A stretch of DNA of 64,000 bases. Origin: Streptomyces sp. NBC_01016 (lineage in GTDB: Bacteria; Actinomycetota; Actinomycetes; Streptomycetales; Streptomycetaceae). A program made the position numbers and the translations under genes. Positions within the stretch are counted from its first letter, which is position 1. The number at the start of each line of letters is the position of its first letter. Positions 23,214-31,261 of this stretch are shown one piece after another. The notes beneath the pieces are model-generated. The model was not told where the DNA came from. It made no database searches and saw only the letters and a program-made list of their open reading frames with translations. The DNA lies in contig NZ_JAPEOQ010000002.1 in assembly GCF_026341035.1 (NCBI RefSeq), forward strand, positions 558,001 to 622,000. The letters run 5' to 3'.

Positions 23214-25241
23214 GTGGCGAACGCGGAGCATGGAGGGGCGGCGCCGGGATCCACGGATCCGGTGACGGGGCGGCTCGGCGTGCTGCGCGCCGGCCTGTGG
23301 GTGATCGCGGCCGTACTGGGCACGCGTCAACTTGTTGCGGTGCTGAGCGCTCCTCCGGGTGAGCGCCTCACCGATCTGGAGACCTGGATCGGACCCGATG
23401 GGGTGCTGCATGTCAGCGGCTCGCTGTACGACGGCCCCGACCGGTTCACCGGCCCGCCGTTCGCGGGTCTCGTCCTCAAGCCGCTCGCGCGCGCGGCCGA
23501 GCAAGCGCTGGGCTGGGGCTGGACGTTCGGCTCGCTGGCCCTGGTCGTCGCGCTCGGCGTGGTCGCCGCGCGCGCCCTGCCGCCGCCCGTGTCACGGCGT
23601 ACGGCACTGTTCGCGGCGCCCGTCGCGATCAGCCTGCTCATGCTGTCGCTGCCGGTGCGCAACGCCTTCACGCTCGGCCAGACCAGCATCCTGCCGGTCC
23701 TGCTCGTGCTGCTCGGCTGCTTCGCGGTGCGCGGGCAGACGGCGTCCGGCGTCCTGATCGGCGTCGCCGCCGCGCTCCAGCCGACCGTGCTGCTGTTCGC
23801 GCCGCTGCTCTGGTTCACCGGGCGCAGGCGGGCCGCCGCCGCGACGGGCGCCGCCTTCGCCGCCGGCACCGGCATCGCCTGGCTCGCGATGCCGCAGGAC
23901 TCGTGGACGTACTGGGTGCATCACGTGGCGGGCACCGGTCTCGCCGCCGATCCGGCCGCGACCGCCAACCAGTCACTGCACGGCATGCTGCTGCGCCTCG
24001 GCCTCGCCGGGCCGCTGGAGATCGCTCTCTTCCTGGCCCTCGGCGCCGCCGTGGCCGTGCTCGGCCTGCGCCGCTCCATCGCGTACGCGCGCGACGGGCA
24101 GCTGCTGCTCGCCGTCGCGGTCACCGGCTGTGTCGCGGTCGCCGTGTCCCCGACGACCTGGCAGCACCAGCTTCTGTGGGTGCTGCTCGCGGTGGTCGGC
24201 CGGGTGGGGGCCAAGACCGCCGACCGGGCGGTGTGGCCGGTCGCCGTCGTCCTGGTGATGACGCTGCCGGCCTCCGCGGTACTGCCGCAGCTGCCGGTGC
24301 TCGCGCCGCTGCGGGACAACCTCGTGCTGGTCGCGGTGCTCGCCGCGGCCTGCGCCGTCCCCTTCCTGCGGCGCACGGATCCGGCCTTCGGGGCCGCGCG
24401 GCCCACCGTCTATACGGAGCCGGTCCCCGCCCGCTGGGCGTGGGTGCCGCTGCTGCCGGTGTGGCGGCGCGCGCTCGCCCGCCCCAACCTGCTGCTCGAA
24501 CTGCTCCTGATTCGCGTCGGATACTCCGCGTATCAGCAGGTCAGGATCGTCGCGGCGGGGGGCAGGCCGCGTGCCGAGGAGCACGGGGCGCAGGTGCACG
24601 CGGTGGAGCGGTTCCTGGGCATCGACATCGAGCACTGGGCGAACCATGCGGTGGTATCGGTCGGATGGCTGCGCAATTTCTTCGACTTTTACTACACGTC
24701 CTTTCACTTTGTGGTGCCGCTGACGGTCCTCGCGGTCCTCTACGTGCGCCGCCCCGCGGACTACCGCTGGGCGCGCACCTCCCTCGGTTTCGCGACGGTC
24801 CTGGCCCTCGTCGGCTTCTGGCTGTACCCGCTCGCGCCGCCGCGCCTGATGCCCACGCTGGGCTTCATCGACACGGTCCACGGTGTGCAGGACTTCTCCC
24901 AGCCGGACTACGGGACGCTCACCGCGGTCACCAACCAGTACGCGGCGATGCCCTCGCTGCACTTCGGCTGGTCCCTGTGGTGCGGCCTCGTCATCGTGGC
25001 CCTCGCCCCGAAGTGGTGGATGAAGGCGCTCGGCCTCGTCCACCCCTTGTTCACGGTGTCCGCGATCGTGGCGACGGGGAACCATTGGGTGCTTGATGCG
25101 GTGGGCGGGGCGGTGGTGGTGGGGGCCGGGTTCGGGCTTACGTACTTGTTGTCGGGGCCACGGGCGTTTGTGGCGGCGCCGAGGTTGAGGTCTCGGGGCT
25201 CCGCCCCGAACCCCGCTGCTCAATCGCCGCAGGGGCTTTAA
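23214..25241 (+). CDS. Bifunctional GT87-type glycosyltransferase/PAP2 phosphatase membrane protein
   Basis: A 675-residue polytopic membrane protein. The GTG at 23214 follows GGGAGGTCCGAAAGGC. Residues 20-400 are a DUF2029/GT87 polyprenyl-mannosyl/arabinosyl-transferase-like domain (ETWIGPDGVLHVSGSLYDGP in the first extracytoplasmic loop, SVTQSILPVLLVLLG-like segments). Residues 430-660 are a PAP2/AUR1-like domain with YAAMPSLHFGWS and TGNHWVLDAVGG, the C2 and C3 phosphatase motifs. The fusion probably makes or recycles a cell-surface glycolipid using polyprenyl-phosphate chemistry. The last ~17 residues (RSRGSAPNPAAQSPQGL) are encoded by a dispersed palindromic repeat. The stop overlaps that of the convergent P450 gene. 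Confidence 0.85.
   Translation: MANAEHGGAAPGSTDPVTGRLGVLRAGLWVIAAVLGTRQLVAVLSAPPGERLTDLETWIGPDGVLHVSGSLYDGPDRFTGPPFAGLVLKPLARAAEQALGWGWTFGSLALVVALGVVAARALPPPVSRRTALFAAPVAISLLMLSLPVRNAFTLGQTSILPVLLVLLGCFAVRGQTASGVLIGVAAALQPTVLLFAPLLWFTGRRRAAAATGAAFAAGTGIAWLAMPQDSWTYWVHHVAGTGLAADPAATANQSLHGMLLRLGLAGPLEIALFLALGAAVAVLGLRRSIAYARDGQLLLAVAVTGCVAVAVSPTTWQHQLLWVLLAVVGRVGAKTADRAVWPVAVVLVMTLPASAVLPQLPVLAPLRDNLVLVAVLAAACAVPFLRRTDPAFGAARPTVYTEPVPARWAWVPLLPVWRRALARPNLLLELLLIRVGYSAYQQVRIVAAGGRPRAEEHGAQVHAVERFLGIDIEHWANHAVVSVGWLRNFFDFYYTSFHFVVPLTVLAVLYVRRPADYRWARTSLGFATVLALVGFWLYPLAPPRLMPTLGFIDTVHGVQDFSQPDYGTLTAVTNQYAAMPSLHFGWSLWCGLVIVALAPKWWMKALGLVHPLFTVSAIVATGNHWVLDAVGGAVVVGAGFGLTYLLSGPRAFVAAPRLRSRGSAPNPAAQSPQGL
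25190..25241. repeat. Dispersed palindromic (REP-like) repeat at gene 3' end
   Basis: cggggctccgcccc-gaaccccgctgctcaatcgccgcaggggctt is one copy of the family found at 27.9-28.1, 30.4, 34.6-34.7, 39.4, 58.1 and 60.6-60.8 kb. It supplies the last codons of the GT87-PAP2 gene and the terminator-like stem between convergent genes. Confidence 0.8.
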
Positions 25242-26479
25242 ATGCCCACCTGAAGTTCCTTCACTCCGTTCAGCCACGCCGCGCGCAGTCGTCGGGGGTC
25301 GCCCGCAAGACGCAGATCCGGCGCCGCGTCCGCCAGGGCGTTGAAGATCAGGTCGATCTCCAGGATCGCCAGGGACTTGCCGAGGCAGAAGTGCGGTCCG
25401 CCGCCGCCGAAGCCGAGGTGCGGATTGGGGTCGCGGGTGATGTCGAAGGTGTCCGGGTTCTCGAAGACCTCCGGGTCGTGATTGGCGGAGGAGTAGAAGA
25501 TGCCGACCCGGTCGCCCGCCTTGATCTTCTGTCCGCCGAGTTCGGTGTCCTGCGTGGCGGTCCGCTGGAAGGAGACGACCGGGGTCGCCCAGCGCACGAT
25601 CTCCTCGGCCGTGGTGCTCGGGCGCTCCCGCTTGTAGAGCTCCCACTGGTCGGGGTGGGTGAGGAAGGCGTGCATGCCGTGGGTGATGGCGTTGCGGGTC
25701 GTCTCGTTGCCGGCGACGGCGAGCAGGATCACGAAGAAGCCGAACTCGTCGGAGGACAGGTTGCCTTCGTCCTCGGCCGCAACCAGCTGGCTCACGATGT
25801 CCTTGGCCGGGCACTTCTTGCGGTCGGCCGCGAGGTTCATCGCGTAGCCGACGATCTCCATGGCGGCCTCGGCGCCGATCTCCTCGGTGATCGCGTACTC
25901 CGGGTCGTCGTACGCGACCATCTTGTTGGACCAGTCGAAGACCTTGGAGCGGTCCTTCTGCTCGATGCCGATGAGCTCGGCGATGGCCTGCAGCGGCAGC
26001 TCGACGGCGACATTCGTGACGAAGTCGAACGAGCCGTCGGGTCCCGCCTGTTGGACCGCCTTGGCGACGATGTCGCCGGCGCGGCTCCGGAGCTTCTCCT
26101 CCAGGGACCGGATGGCGCGCGGAGTGAATCCGCGCTGCACTATCTGGCGCACCCGGGTGTGCTCGGGCGGGTCCATGTTCAGCATGATCATCTTCTGTAC
26201 CTCGATCTGGTCGCGCTCGATCGAGGAGTTGAAGCGGATCACGGCGGTGTTGATGTTGGACGAGTAGATCTCCGGGTGAGTGGAGACGTATTTGACGTCC
26301 GCGTGTCGGGTCACGGCCCAGTAGCCGGAGTCGTCGAAGCCGGAGATGCCGGTCTCCTGCTGGATCCAGCGGACCGGTTCGGTCTGCCGGAGTTGGGCGA
26401 ACTCCGGGTGGGGCACGCGGTGTTGGAGGAGATCGGGGTCGGTGAAGTCGAACCCGTCGGGCAGCGCGGGGCACGGCAT
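25238..26479 (-). CDS. cyp125: Cytochrome P450, CYP125 family (steroid C26/27 hydroxylase type)
   Basis: A 413-residue protein. The ATG at 26479 follows GGGAGTGACTCC. Whole-length resemblance to mycobacterial CYP125 as remembered: MLNMDPPEHTRVRQIVQRGF with TPRAI, DWSNKMVAYDDPEYA, the I-helix FVILLAVAGNETTRN, EIVRWATPVVSFQRTA (ExxR region) and the haem-ligand loop GFGGGGPHFCLGKSLA with Cys365. CYP125 oxidises the terminal methyl of the cholesterol side chain to start its degradation. It is divergent from a FadA5-type thiolase, as in Mycobacterium tuberculosis. A KstR-like box (26531-26544) and a second palindrome (26499-26516) lie upstream. A Streptomyces substrate other than cholesterol is possible. 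Confidence 0.9.
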   Translation of the reverse strand: MPCPALPDGFDFTDPDLLQHRVPHPEFAQLRQTEPVRWIQQETGISGFDDSGYWAVTRHADVKYVSTHPEIYSSNINTAVIRFNSSIERDQIEVQKMIMLNMDPPEHTRVRQIVQRGFTPRAIRSLEEKLRSRAGDIVAKAVQQAGPDGSFDFVTNVAVELPLQAIAELIGIEQKDRSKVFDWSNKMVAYDDPEYAITEEIGAEAAMEIVGYAMNLAADRKKCPAKDIVSQLVAAEDEGNLSSDEFGFFVILLAVAGNETTRNAITHGMHAFLTHPDQWELYKRERPSTTAEEIVRWATPVVSFQRTATQDTELGGQKIKAGDRVGIFYSSANHDPEVFENPDTFDITRDPNPHLGFGGGGPHFCLGKSLAILEIDLIFNALADAAPDLRLAGDPRRLRAAWLNGVKELQVGI

Positions 26480-26498
26480 GGAGTCACTCCCGTGGTGG

Positions 26499-26516
26499 TC
26501 TGACGCTCCGTCAGTT
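26499..26516. promoter_or_regulatory. TCTGAC-N5-GTCAG palindrome upstream of cyp125
   Basis: TCTGACGCTCCGTCAGTT. The dyad is centred 28 bases from the cyp125 start. It is one of five related sites in the window (also 37519, 45367, 55794, 63771), all in front of lipid/steroid-type genes. Confidence 0.7.
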
Positions 26517-26530
26517 GTGGCTGTGAAGGT

Positions 26531-26544
26531 AATAACGGGTTCTA
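26531..26544. promoter_or_regulatory. KstR-like operator, cyp125 side
   Basis: AATAACGGGTTCTA fits the KstR consensus TnnAACnnGTTnnA at all but the first position. It is centred 30 bp from the TCTGAC palindrome and 52 bp upstream of the cyp125 ATG. Confidence 0.65.
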
Positions 26545-26639
26545 GAAGTAGCAAGGCCCCCGGTCGTGTTGGTTCAGTGCGTTGTGCGTGCACGCCCCTT
26601 GCGTACCGGGGGTAAGGGACCCGAGACTGCAAGCAGAAC

Positions 26640-26653
26640 TGGTACGCGTTCTA
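26640..26653. promoter_or_regulatory. KstR-like operator, fadA5 side
   Basis: TGGTACGCGTTCTA fits TnnAACnnGTTnnA with one mismatch (TAC for AAC). It sits within a larger dyad AGAAC-N8-GTTCT (26636-26653 region), 79 bp upstream of the thiolase ATG. Confidence 0.65.
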
Positions 26654-26731
26654 GTTTCGTGAGCACGAGGTCCGCGAAGTCTGTCCAGTTCTGGTCGTGC
26701 TGGTCCGGGAATCCTGGAGAGGACGTAGGTC

Positions 26732-27901
26732 ATGGCAGCCGAGCCCGTCATCGTCGAAGCCGTACGCACCCCGATCGGCAAGCGCGGCGGCGCGCTGGCC
26801 AATCTGCATCCCGCCTATCTACTGGGCGAGACCTATCGCGAACTCCTCGGCCGCACCGGTATCCAGCCGGACTGCGTCGAGCAGATCGTCGGCGGCACGG
26901 TCACGCACGCGGGCGAGCAGTCCATGAACCCGGCGCGCACGGCCTGGCTCACGATGGGCCTGCCGTACGAGACGGCCGCGACGACGGTCGACTGTCAGTG
27001 CGGCTCGTCCCAGCAGGCCTCGCACATGACCGCGAACATGATCGCGGCGGGCGTCATCGACGTGGGCATCTCGTGCGGTGTCGAGGCGATGTCGCGGGTG
27101 CCGCTGGGGTCAGGGTCCAAGCACGGGCCCGGAAAGCCGTTCCCCGACGAGTGGAACGTGGACCTGCCCAACCAGTTCGAGGCCGCGGAACGCATCGCGC
27201 GCAGGCGGGAGTTGACCCGGGAGAACGTGGACTCGCTCGGCCTCATATCCCAGGAGCGGGCCGCCACCGCCTGGGCCGAGGAGCGCTTCAAACGCGAGAC
27301 GTTCGCGGTGCAGGTGCCCACCACGGAGGAGGAGCAGGCCGCGGGGCACGGCATGTGGCGGCTCGTCGACCGCGACGAAGGTCTGCGTGACACGAGCATG
27401 GAGGGCCTCGCGAAGCTCAAGCCGGTGATGCCGACGGCCGTGCACACGGCGGGCAACTCCTCGCAGATCTCCGACGGGGCCTCGGCCATCATGTGGGCGT
27501 CGAAGCGGATGGCGCGGGCGCTCAAGCTGAAGCCGCGGGCGCGGATCGTCGCGCAGGCGTTGGTCGGCGCGGACCCGCACTACCACCTGGACGGGCCGGT
27601 CGACGCGACGCGGGCGGTGCTCGGCAAGGCGGGGATGTCCCTGAAGGACATCGACATCGTCGAGATCAACGAGGCGTTCGCGTCGGTGGTGTTGAGCTGG
27701 GCGCAGGTCTTCGAGCAGGACCTGGAGAAGGTGAACGTGAACGGCGGCGCGATCGCCCTCGGACACCCGGTGGGGGCGACGGGGGCGCGGCTGATCACGT
27801 CGGCGCTGCATGAACTGGAGCGGCGGGACAAGGAGTTCGCGCTCATCACGATGTGTGCGGGTGGGGCGTTGTCGACCGGCACGATCATCCAGCGGCTGTG
27901 A
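26732..27901 (+). CDS. fadA5: Steroid 3-ketoacyl-CoA thiolase, FadA5-type
   Basis: A 389-residue thiolase. The ATG at 26732 follows GGAGAGGACGTAGGTC. Catalytic residues: Cys90 in VDCQCGSSQQA, His in GGAIALGHPVGATG, and the second Cys in MCAGGALSTG. The segments LPNQFEAAERIA, QALVGADPHYHLDGPV and NEAFASVVLSWAQVFE match mycobacterial FadA5, which cleaves the 3-keto-acyl-CoA steroid side chain to release acetyl- or propionyl-CoA. Head-to-head pairing with a CYP125-type gene reproduces the Rv3545c-Rv3546 arrangement. Two KstR-like sites lie in the 252-bp promoter region. Confidence 0.9.
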   Translation: MAAEPVIVEAVRTPIGKRGGALANLHPAYLLGETYRELLGRTGIQPDCVEQIVGGTVTHAGEQSMNPARTAWLTMGLPYETAATTVDCQCGSSQQASHMTANMIAAGVIDVGISCGVEAMSRVPLGSGSKHGPGKPFPDEWNVDLPNQFEAAERIARRRELTRENVDSLGLISQERAATAWAEERFKRETFAVQVPTTEEEQAAGHGMWRLVDRDEGLRDTSMEGLAKLKPVMPTAVHTAGNSSQISDGASAIMWASKRMARALKLKPRARIVAQALVGADPHYHLDGPVDATRAVLGKAGMSLKDIDIVEINEAFASVVLSWAQVFEQDLEKVNVNGGAIALGHPVGATGARLITSALHELERRDKEFALITMCAGGALSTGTIIQRL

Positions 27902-27926
27902 CGTTCCGGTCGCCTCCGGCGCGGGT

Positions 27927-28125
27927 GAGCCAATTAAGCCCCCGCGGCGATTGAGCGGTGGGGGCCGGGGCAAAGCCCCGAGGCCGCAACCCACATCGGG
28001 GCTGACGTCTCGGGGCTCCGCCCCGGACCCCGCTGCTCAAACGCCGCAGGGGCTTGAATGGCTCAATCGCCGCAGGGGCTTGAAAGGCTCAATCGCCGCG
28101 AGGGGATGGCCGGGTCAAACGCCGG
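27927..28125. repeat. Cluster of REP-like palindromic repeats
   Basis: At least one inverted and one direct copy (gcaaagccccgaggccgc; ctcggggctccgccccggac), followed by two extra tail units (ggctcaatcgccgcaggggcttgaa) and a degraded one. It fills the convergent gap between the thiolase and transglycosylase genes. Confidence 0.75.
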
Positions 28126-28131
28126 AGGCGA

Positions 28132-28542
28132 TCAGTACCAACCGTTGGACTGCCAGTGGTCCCACGCGCCGCAGGCGCTGCCGTAGCGGTCGTTCATGTA
28201 CTTCACGCCCCACTCGATCTGCGTCTCGGGGTTCGTCTTCCAGTCGCCGCCGGCCGACGCCATCTTGTTGGCGGGCAGCGCCTGGACGAGGCCGTAGGCG
28301 CCGGTGGAGGCGTTCGTCGCGTTCGGGTTCCAGCCGCTCTCGTGGGACACGATCTTGTCGAAGCAGCTGAACTGGGCCGAGTTCGAGATCTTCTGCTGGG
28401 CGATGGCCTTCGCCGAGCCCGACGTCGACGCGGCCTGGGCCGGGGCCGATGCGAAGAGGAAACCGGTCGTGGCGGCGGCGAGGGTGACGCCGGCGATGGC
28501 CTTCTTCGGAGTGGCGATACGGCGCAGGAGCGTGGCGGACAA
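28132..28542 (-). CDS. Secreted lytic transglycosylase (SLT domain)
   Basis: A 136-residue protein. The TTG at 28542 is chosen because GGAAGG lies seven bases before it and the residues after it form a normal signal peptide (LLRRIATPKKAIAGVTLAAA through APAQAAS). The mature part is one SLT-like lysozyme fold with the catalytic Glu in IVSHESGWNPNATN, then STGAYGLVQALPANKMAS, WKTNPETQIEWGVKYMNDRY and a C-terminal GAWDHWQSNGWY. It cleaves glycan strands outside the cell. Two cysteines (FSCFDK, SACGAW) may form a disulfide. No riboswitch motif was recognised in its 5' region. Confidence 0.88.
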   Translation of the reverse strand: MSATLLRRIATPKKAIAGVTLAAATTGFLFASAPAQAASTSGSAKAIAQQKISNSAQFSCFDKIVSHESGWNPNATNASTGAYGLVQALPANKMASAGGDWKTNPETQIEWGVKYMNDRYGSACGAWDHWQSNGWY

Positions 28543-28757
28543 AACGTGACCTTCCGTGGGGGACGGGGGTGGCAGGGCGTGGTGCCTTGCGGTTCCTCCA
28601 CAGAAACAAAGACCGACGGGTGGAAGCAATGTTGGCTTTTACTAAGAAAGGTCGGACTTGGTGGACGGTGGGGTAAATGTCCGTTGTGTGACGTAAGGAA
28701 GGTGCACCAAGGGACTACGGTCCCGCTTAGTACGTGACGTGGGTCATGTGGGGGGCT

Positions 28758-29603
28758 TCACGCCCGCGGCTCGTCGAATGTGACCTGGGCCTCGAAGGCG
28801 GCCCGCCGGGTGGCCCGGCGCAGCGCCTTGAGGACGGCGCCGCCTGCGACCAGCGTCAGGACGACGGTGAGCGCCGCACGCCCCAGGTCCCAGCCGAGCG
28901 AGGTGGCCGCGCAGTACGCGAGGAAGCGGGCCAGGTTCTCGTGCAGCGCGGCGTCCGGCTGGTACGCCACGGAGGAGGCCAGCGCGTTCATGAACGGCCA
29001 GCCCGCGAGATTCATGATCGTGCCGTACGCGAACGCGGCCAGGAAGCCGTAGGCGGCGAGCATGAAGCGCTCGGCGCGGCCGCGCAGGGCGTGGGCGCCG
29101 GGGAGCAGCCCCGCGCCCATCGTGAACCAGCCCATCGACAGCATCTGGAACGGCATCCAGGGACCCACGCCCCCGGTCAGCAGCGCCGAGGTGAACATGC
29201 TGAGCGAGCCGAGGACGAAGCCGAAGCCGGGACCGAGGACCCGGCCGCTCAGGACCATCAGGAAGAACATCGGCTCCAGGCCGGCTGTCCCCGCGCCGAT
29301 GGGCCGCAGGGCCGCCCCCGCGGCCGCCAGCACACCGAGCATCGCCACCGCCTTGGGGCCCATGCCGGACTCCGAGATCGTGGCCGCGACCACGGCGACC
29401 AGCAGCACGAGCAGCGCCGCGAACAGCCAGGGCGCGTCCTGCGCGTGCGCGTTCACCTCGGACCCGGGCCCGGTGATCAGCGGCCAGCCGATGCCGACCA
29501 CGCCGACCGCGCTCACCAGGAGCAGCGCCGCGATGGAGCGGGGGCCGAGGCGTACGGGGTTCGCGCGGCCCGTGACGGGCGGTGGTGTCGTGGTCCCCGT
29601 CAT
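28758..29603 (-). CDS. ECF transporter S (substrate-binding) component
   Basis: A 281-residue protein. The ATG at 29603 overlaps the ATPase gene stop as ATGA. About six or seven transmembrane helices are visible. MFFLMVLSGRVLGPGFGFVLG and MPFQMLSMGWFTMGAGLLPG match the conserved region of ECF substrate-binding subunits of the CbrT/CblT-like group. Because the operon starts with a cobalamin riboswitch, the substrate is probably cobalamin or a corrinoid precursor, possibly cobalt. It is the last of five co-transcribed genes: surface proteins, EcfT, EcfA1A2, S component. Confidence 0.8.
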   Translation of the reverse strand: MTGTTTPPPVTGRANPVRLGPRSIAALLLVSAVGVVGIGWPLITGPGSEVNAHAQDAPWLFAALLVLLVAVVAATISESGMGPKAVAMLGVLAAAGAALRPIGAGTAGLEPMFFLMVLSGRVLGPGFGFVLGSLSMFTSALLTGGVGPWMPFQMLSMGWFTMGAGLLPGAHALRGRAERFMLAAYGFLAAFAYGTIMNLAGWPFMNALASSVAYQPDAALHENLARFLAYCAATSLGWDLGRAALTVVLTLVAGGAVLKALRRATRRAAFEAQVTFDEPRA

Positions 29604-31261
29604 GCCAAGGCCTTCTCTACCTCGGAAACCGTGAGCCAGCGCTGCGGCGCCAGGATCTTCGCGACCTGCGGGGCGAAGGACGGGGACGACGTGACGATGT
29701 CGGGGGTGGGGCCGTCCGCCACGATCTCGCCGTCCGCGAGGATCGCCACGCGGTGGGTCAGCTCCGCCGCCAGCTCCACGTCGTGCGTCGCCATGACGAT
29801 GGCGTGGCCCTCGGCCGCGAGTTTCCGCAGGATCGCGACGAGGCGGGACTTGGCCGCGTAGTCCAGGCCGCGGGTCGGCTCGTCGAGGAGGAGGAGCGGC
29901 GGGGCCGCCGTCAGCACGATCGCCAGGGCCAGGGTGAGGCGCTGGCCCTCGGAGAGGTCGCGGGGGTGGGTGTCGTCGGCGATGCCGGGGAGGAGGTCGG
30001 TCAGGAGGGTGCGGCAGGTGCCGGGGGTGGCGGACGCGTCCTTGTCCGCGGCTGCGCACTCCGCTGCGACCGTGTCCGCGCAGAGCAGGTCGCGGGGTTC
30101 CTGGGGGACGAGGCCCACCTTGCGGATGAGGTCGCGGGGGGTGGTCTTGTGGGGGACGGCTCCGCCGGTCGTGACCGTGCCGGAGGTCGGCTTGATCATG
30201 CCGACGAGGGTGGAGAGCAGGGTGGATTTGCCGGCGCCGTTGCGGCCCATCAGAGCGAGCACCTCGCCGGTGGTGACCGTGAGGGTGATGTGGCGGAGGG
30301 CTTCGATCCGTCCCCGGCGTACGCCCAGATTCTTGGTTGCGGCCAACGTGGTTGACGTCGCGGGGCTCTGCCCCGGACCCCGCTGGCTCTCGTCCCAAAG
30401 CGGGGCTTGATTTGCCCGAGCTTCTCGATCGGCCCCCGGCGTTGATTGCGCGAGCCGGTGTTTCAGGTCGGTCGCCGCGCGCCGCGCATTCCGGACCGTC
30501 AAGGGGAGCGGGTCCCAGCCTGCCAAGCGGCCCAGGCCCACCACCGGGGGATACACCGGGGAGACCGCCATGACCTCCGCCGGGGGGCCCACCACCAGTG
30601 GCTTGCCCGGGCCCGGGAGCAGTGCCACCTGGTCCGCGTACTGGATGACCCGTTCCAGCCTGTGTTCGGCCATCAGGACTGTGGTGCCCAGGTCGTGGAC
30701 CAGGCGTTGCAGGACCGAGAGGACCTCTTCCGCCGCTGCCGGGTCGAGGGCGGACGTCGGTTCGTCGAGGACGAGGACCTGGGGGTGCGGGGTGAGGACG
30801 GAGCCGATCGCGACGCGCTGCTGCTGGCCGCCGGAGAGCGTGGCGATGGGGCGGTCGCGCAGGTCGGCGAGGCCGAGGAGGTCGAGGGTCTCCTCCACGC
30901 GGCGGCGCATGACCGGTGGGGTCAGGCCCAACGACTCCATGCCGTACGCGAGTTCGTCCTCGACCGTGTCCGTCACGAAGTGCGCGAGCGGGTCCTGGCC
31001 CACCGTGCCGACGACATCGGCGAGTTCGCGCGGTTTGTGGGTGCGGGTGTCGCGGCCGGCGACGGTGACCCGGCCCGCGAGCGTGCCGCCCGTGAAGTGC
31101 GGGACCAGTCCGCTGACCGCTCCGAGGAGCGTGGACTTGCCCACCCCGGACGGGCCCGCGAGGAGCATCAACTCGCCCTCGGGGACGTGGAGATGGATGC
31201 CGTCGACGGTGGGGTGCGAGGCACCGTCGTAGGTCACGGAGACGTTCTCGAAGCGGATCAT
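29600..31261 (-). CDS. ECF transporter duplicated ATPase (A1-A2 fusion)
   Basis: A 553-residue protein. The ATG at 31261 overlaps the EcfT stop as ATGA. Two complete ABC ATPase domains: domain 1 has Walker A GPSGVGKST, signature LSGGQQQR and Walker B VLVLDEPTSALD; domain 2 has GRNGAGKST, DLSEGQRLTLALAIVL and LLLLDEPTRGLD. The linker between them (about residues 270-325) includes ANQAPLWDESQRGPGQSPA, translated from a REP-like palindrome inserted in the coding sequence. Both ATPase sites are intact, so the protein should power uptake with EcfT and the S component. Confidence 0.9.
   Translation of the reverse strand: MIRFENVSVTYDGASHPTVDGIHLHVPEGELMLLAGPSGVGKSTLLGAVSGLVPHFTGGTLAGRVTVAGRDTRTHKPRELADVVGTVGQDPLAHFVTDTVEDELAYGMESLGLTPPVMRRRVEETLDLLGLADLRDRPIATLSGGQQQRVAIGSVLTPHPQVLVLDEPTSALDPAAAEEVLSVLQRLVHDLGTTVLMAEHRLERVIQYADQVALLPGPGKPLVVGPPAEVMAVSPVYPPVVGLGRLAGWDPLPLTVRNARRAATDLKHRLAQSTPGADREARANQAPLWDESQRGPGQSPATSTTLAATKNLGVRRGRIEALRHITLTVTTGEVLALMGRNGAGKSTLLSTLVGMIKPTSGTVTTGGAVPHKTTPRDLIRKVGLVPQEPRDLLCADTVAAECAAADKDASATPGTCRTLLTDLLPGIADDTHPRDLSEGQRLTLALAIVLTAAPPLLLLDEPTRGLDYAAKSRLVAILRKLAAEGHAIVMATHDVELAAELTHRVAILADGEIVADGPTPDIVTSSPSFAPQVAKILAPQRWLTVSEVEKALA
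30355..30412. repeat. REP-like palindrome inside the ATPase coding sequence
   Basis: cgcggggctctgccccggac-cccgctggctctcgtccc-aaagcggggcttga lies in frame in the interdomain linker. It is the same variant (ctggctctcgt...aaagcgggg) as the copy at 58066-58118. Confidence 0.75.

Noticed and set aside
20648..25241. Secondary-metabolite gene cluster around the O-methyltransferase
   Set aside because: No core biosynthetic enzyme (PKS, NRPS, terpene synthase, lanthipeptide or similar) is nearby; neighbours are transport and envelope genes.
28543..28757. c-di-AMP (ydaO) riboswitch before the transglycosylase gene
   Set aside because: Such riboswitches precede some Streptomyces cell-wall hydrolase genes, but the conserved core could not be found in this 5' region.
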